Positions 45,822 to 47,295 of a DNA stretch of 47,295 nt are shown in pieces. The notes below the pieces were generated by a model. The model did no database searches, was not told where the DNA came from, and was given only the letters and a program-made list of their open reading frames with translations. How positions within the stretch are numbered: the stretch's first letter is position 1; each line of letters begins with the position of its first letter. A program made the translations under genes and the position numbers. Source of the stretch: UBA6821 sp044236545 (GTDB taxonomy: Bacteria > Verrucomicrobiota > Verrucomicrobiia > Chthoniobacterales > UBA6821); contig JBIIGI010000009.1 of the NCBI GenBank assembly GCA_044236545.1, positions 1-47,295 of the forward strand, in the 5' to 3' direction.

Positions 45822-45855
45822 AAGGTGGAAGGTGATAGGTGAAAGGATGAAGGGG
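45810..45855. repeat. Word repeat after murJ
   Basis: Reads GTAAAAAAGTGAAAGG, then GGTGATAGGTGAAAGG and GATGAAGGGG, the same word family as 9610-9680 and 10650-10695. It begins inside the last murJ codons and supplies the stop. No inverted partner is visible on the other side, so this is a single half. Confidence 0.5.
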
Positions 45856-45911
45856 ATTTGTGTCGGGAAAATCGCTTTGAGCATTAAGCCGTCTTTCGTA
45901 AATCTCCACTG

Positions 45912-47174
45912 GTGATTAAAAAGCTTTTGGGGCCGGGATTCGGGCTTCTCGAAGAACGGGATTTCAGAAATCTCTGGGGAGGCAACCTGTTTTCCAACAC
46001 GGGAACTTTCATGATGATCATTGCGGCGGGCTGGGAGATGAGTTCCCTGACCCAGAACGCGGCCCTCGTGGCCATGGTGCAGACGGCGCTCAGTCTGCCT
46101 TTTTTCTTTTTTGTCATTCCAGGGGGTATCCTCACGGATCTCGTGAATCACCGCAGGCTGCTCATCCTGACCCAGACCTGGATGATGATTGCGGTCTTCT
46201 TGATTGCCTGGTGTGCCTGGACCGGAACGCTCACCCCGTGGCTCCTGCTGGGCCTGCTGTCGATTGTCGGCATCGGTACGGCCGTCCATCAACCCGCATG
46301 GAAGACAATCCTTCAGGATCTCGTGACGCGCGAGCAGTCTGCCTCGGCCGTGGCCCTCAATAGCCTGAACTACAACATCGGCCAGGCTCTCGGACCTTTG
46401 CTGGGCGGCCTGCTGGCAGGGGTTGCCGGAGTTGCCAGCGTTTTTGCCTGCAAGGCGCTTTCCTACATTTCCGTCATTGCTGCTCTCTGGCGGATTCCCG
46501 ACGACCATCTGCCGAAACCTAAGGTTGGCGTCTCGGCCTCCTCGGTTCTCTCTTCCCTGGGGGAAGGGTTCGCCTTCCTGAAAACCTCCCCGATCCTTGG
46601 CGGCATCCTGCTGAGGTACGCCCTCTTCATTCTACCCGCCTCGGGAATGATGGCCCTGCTACCCCTCGAGGCTCGCAGGGAGATCGGGAGCGGGGTGTTT
46701 GGATACGGTGCGCTCATGAGTACCCTCGGTGTGGGTGAACTGCTCGGTGCCCTCGGTGTGGGTGCCGTGGTCGGCGCCTTCTTCATCCCGGGGCTCAAGC
46801 AGAAGTTTTCCATCGATGCGGTGGTGAAGGTCACGCTGCTCTGCTTCTCGGCGTGCGTTCTCGGCGTGAGCCAGTGGAACAGCATGCTTCTGGACGATCT
46901 CTTCCTGATCGTCGGCGGAGTGTCATGGAGTGTCATGACCGTCACCCATCAGGTGGCCGTGCAGTTCAGTTCGCCGGACTGGGTGCGCGGCAGGACGACC
47001 GCTTTCTACATGCTGACCCTGCAGGGTGCCACCGCCGTCGGAAGCATGACCTTCGGATGGATCGCCCAACTGACCTCGATCCGCGAGAGCATCATGCTCT
47101 GCGCGGTTGTCTCGATGTTGGGGATCCTGCTGATCCGTCGCTTCCCGCTGACGAACAACGAATCGGCGGAGTGA
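45912..47174 (+). CDS. MFS exporter (EntS-like family)
   Basis: 420 residues from a GTG start, with twelve predicted helices. The FRNLWGGNLFSNTGTFM start, GGILTDLVNHRRLLI loop and the LNSLNYNIGQALGPLLGGLL segment fit the transmembrane secretion effector family (EntS-like). Drug or siderophore export is typical; no siderophore genes are nearby. It is 90 bases after murJ and may have its own promoter. Confidence 0.87.
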   Translation: MIKKLLGPGFGLLEERDFRNLWGGNLFSNTGTFMMIIAAGWEMSSLTQNAALVAMVQTALSLPFFFFVIPGGILTDLVNHRRLLILTQTWMMIAVFLIAWCAWTGTLTPWLLLGLLSIVGIGTAVHQPAWKTILQDLVTREQSASAVALNSLNYNIGQALGPLLGGLLAGVAGVASVFACKALSYISVIAALWRIPDDHLPKPKVGVSASSVLSSLGEGFAFLKTSPILGGILLRYALFILPASGMMALLPLEARREIGSGVFGYGALMSTLGVGELLGALGVGAVVGAFFIPGLKQKFSIDAVVKVTLLCFSACVLGVSQWNSMLLDDLFLIVGGVSWSVMTVTHQVAVQFSSPDWVRGRTTAFYMLTLQGATAVGSMTFGWIAQLTSIRESIMLCAVVSMLGILLIRRFPLTNNESAE

Positions 47175-47204
47175 TATCAAAACCGCAGGGTAGGCCGTGC
47201 GGGA

Positions 47205-47295
47205 TCAGCCCTTCCGTTGTCGCCAGAGGTGGATGGAGTAGGGAACCACAATCACCGTCACCACCATCGAAACGCCCACACCGCCGCTGATCGCG
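47205..47295 (-). CDS. C-terminus of an RND-type permease (partial)
   Basis: The last 30 residues of a gene that continues past the window edge. It reads ISGGVGVSMVVTVIVVPYSI then HLWRQRKG and a TGA stop at 47205-47207. A glycine-rich turn followed by a hydrophobic segment and a short basic tail is typical of the last helix of AcrB/MexB-like permeases. Only the tail is visible, so the family call is moderate. It converges on the MFS gene. Confidence 0.55.
   Translation of the reverse strand, partial: AISGGVGVSMVVTVIVVPYSIHLWRQRKG

Noticed and set aside
44223..46508. A 761-codon open frame on the minus strand across murJ and the MFS gene
   Set aside because: It is antisense to two clear membrane protein genes, has a Gly/Glu/Arg/His-rich low-complexity translation and no domain. 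Long antisense frames are common in G+C-rich sequence.

Overview
The window (about 60% G+C by eye, dense genes, Gram-negative envelope functions: OprB-type porin, RND pump, TatA, type IV pilus ATPases, MurJ) looks like a chromosome segment of a Gram-negative bacterium. Several proteins have the feel of Verrucomicrobiota, such as the small secreted protein with repeated aromatic/TR motifs at 22141-22692 and the ArsR regulator with its CSLVC tail. That assignment is an inference from memory of protein style; no rRNA or other marker is present. No tRNA, rRNA or CRISPR array was found.

Layout. 1-476: a palindromic repeat next to a broken helicase-like gene start. 477-6118: an ArsR-type regulator divergent from an operon of rhodanese/DUF2892 protein, RND adaptor lipoprotein, RND permease and a second membrane-anchored rhodanese, a candidate sulfane-sulfur stress and efflux system. 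6271-13571 (minus): assimilatory sulfate reduction, cysI-cysH-(four-helix-bundle gene)-cysD-cysN, followed by an OprB-like porin with its own promoter. 13869-16153: a tyrosine recombinase and a GT4 glycosyltransferase. 16180-19727: a miniature IS630-type element beside the operon circularly permuted ATP-grasp / Alpha-E / transglutaminase. 19812-22041: Cys-less thioredoxin-fold protein, secreted EEP nuclease/phosphatase-fold protein, TatA. 22141-27199: secreted repeat protein, tyrS, trpB, mutY, rnhC. 27204-27780: a long stretch without a convincing gene, bordered by a minus-strand terminator. 27781-33310: acs and dnaE, convergent. 33360-37611 (minus): DUF883 protein, holin-like protein, small membrane protein, two tandem PilT ATPases, coaX. 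37681-40407: a methyltransferase, mntH and the divergent mntR with a clear operator. 40505-47174: a HTH protein, two small secreted proteins, aroK, purE, tsaC/sua5, murJ and an MFS exporter. 47205-47295: the end of another RND-type permease.

How the genes work together. The first 13.6 kb is sulfur-centred: one side handles reactive sulfur (rhodanese, YgaP-like, ArsR), the other assimilates sulfate to sulfide. The porin promoter carries a dyad closely resembling one upstream of cysI, which suggests shared control. The rest is mostly housekeeping.

The most unusual non-coding signal is two families of degenerate short-word repeats. One is made of TTAAAACG / GTGAAAGG words. It flanks the four-helix-bundle gene in opposite orientations, forms a gene-less miniature version between cysN and cysD, and reaches into the 3' ends of cysH and murJ. 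The other is made of CCTATTCCCGATTCCC words. It flanks the recombinase gene as direct repeats, encodes the N-terminus of the glycosyltransferase, and sits just before the ATP-grasp start. These look like mobile or expanding intergenic repeats.
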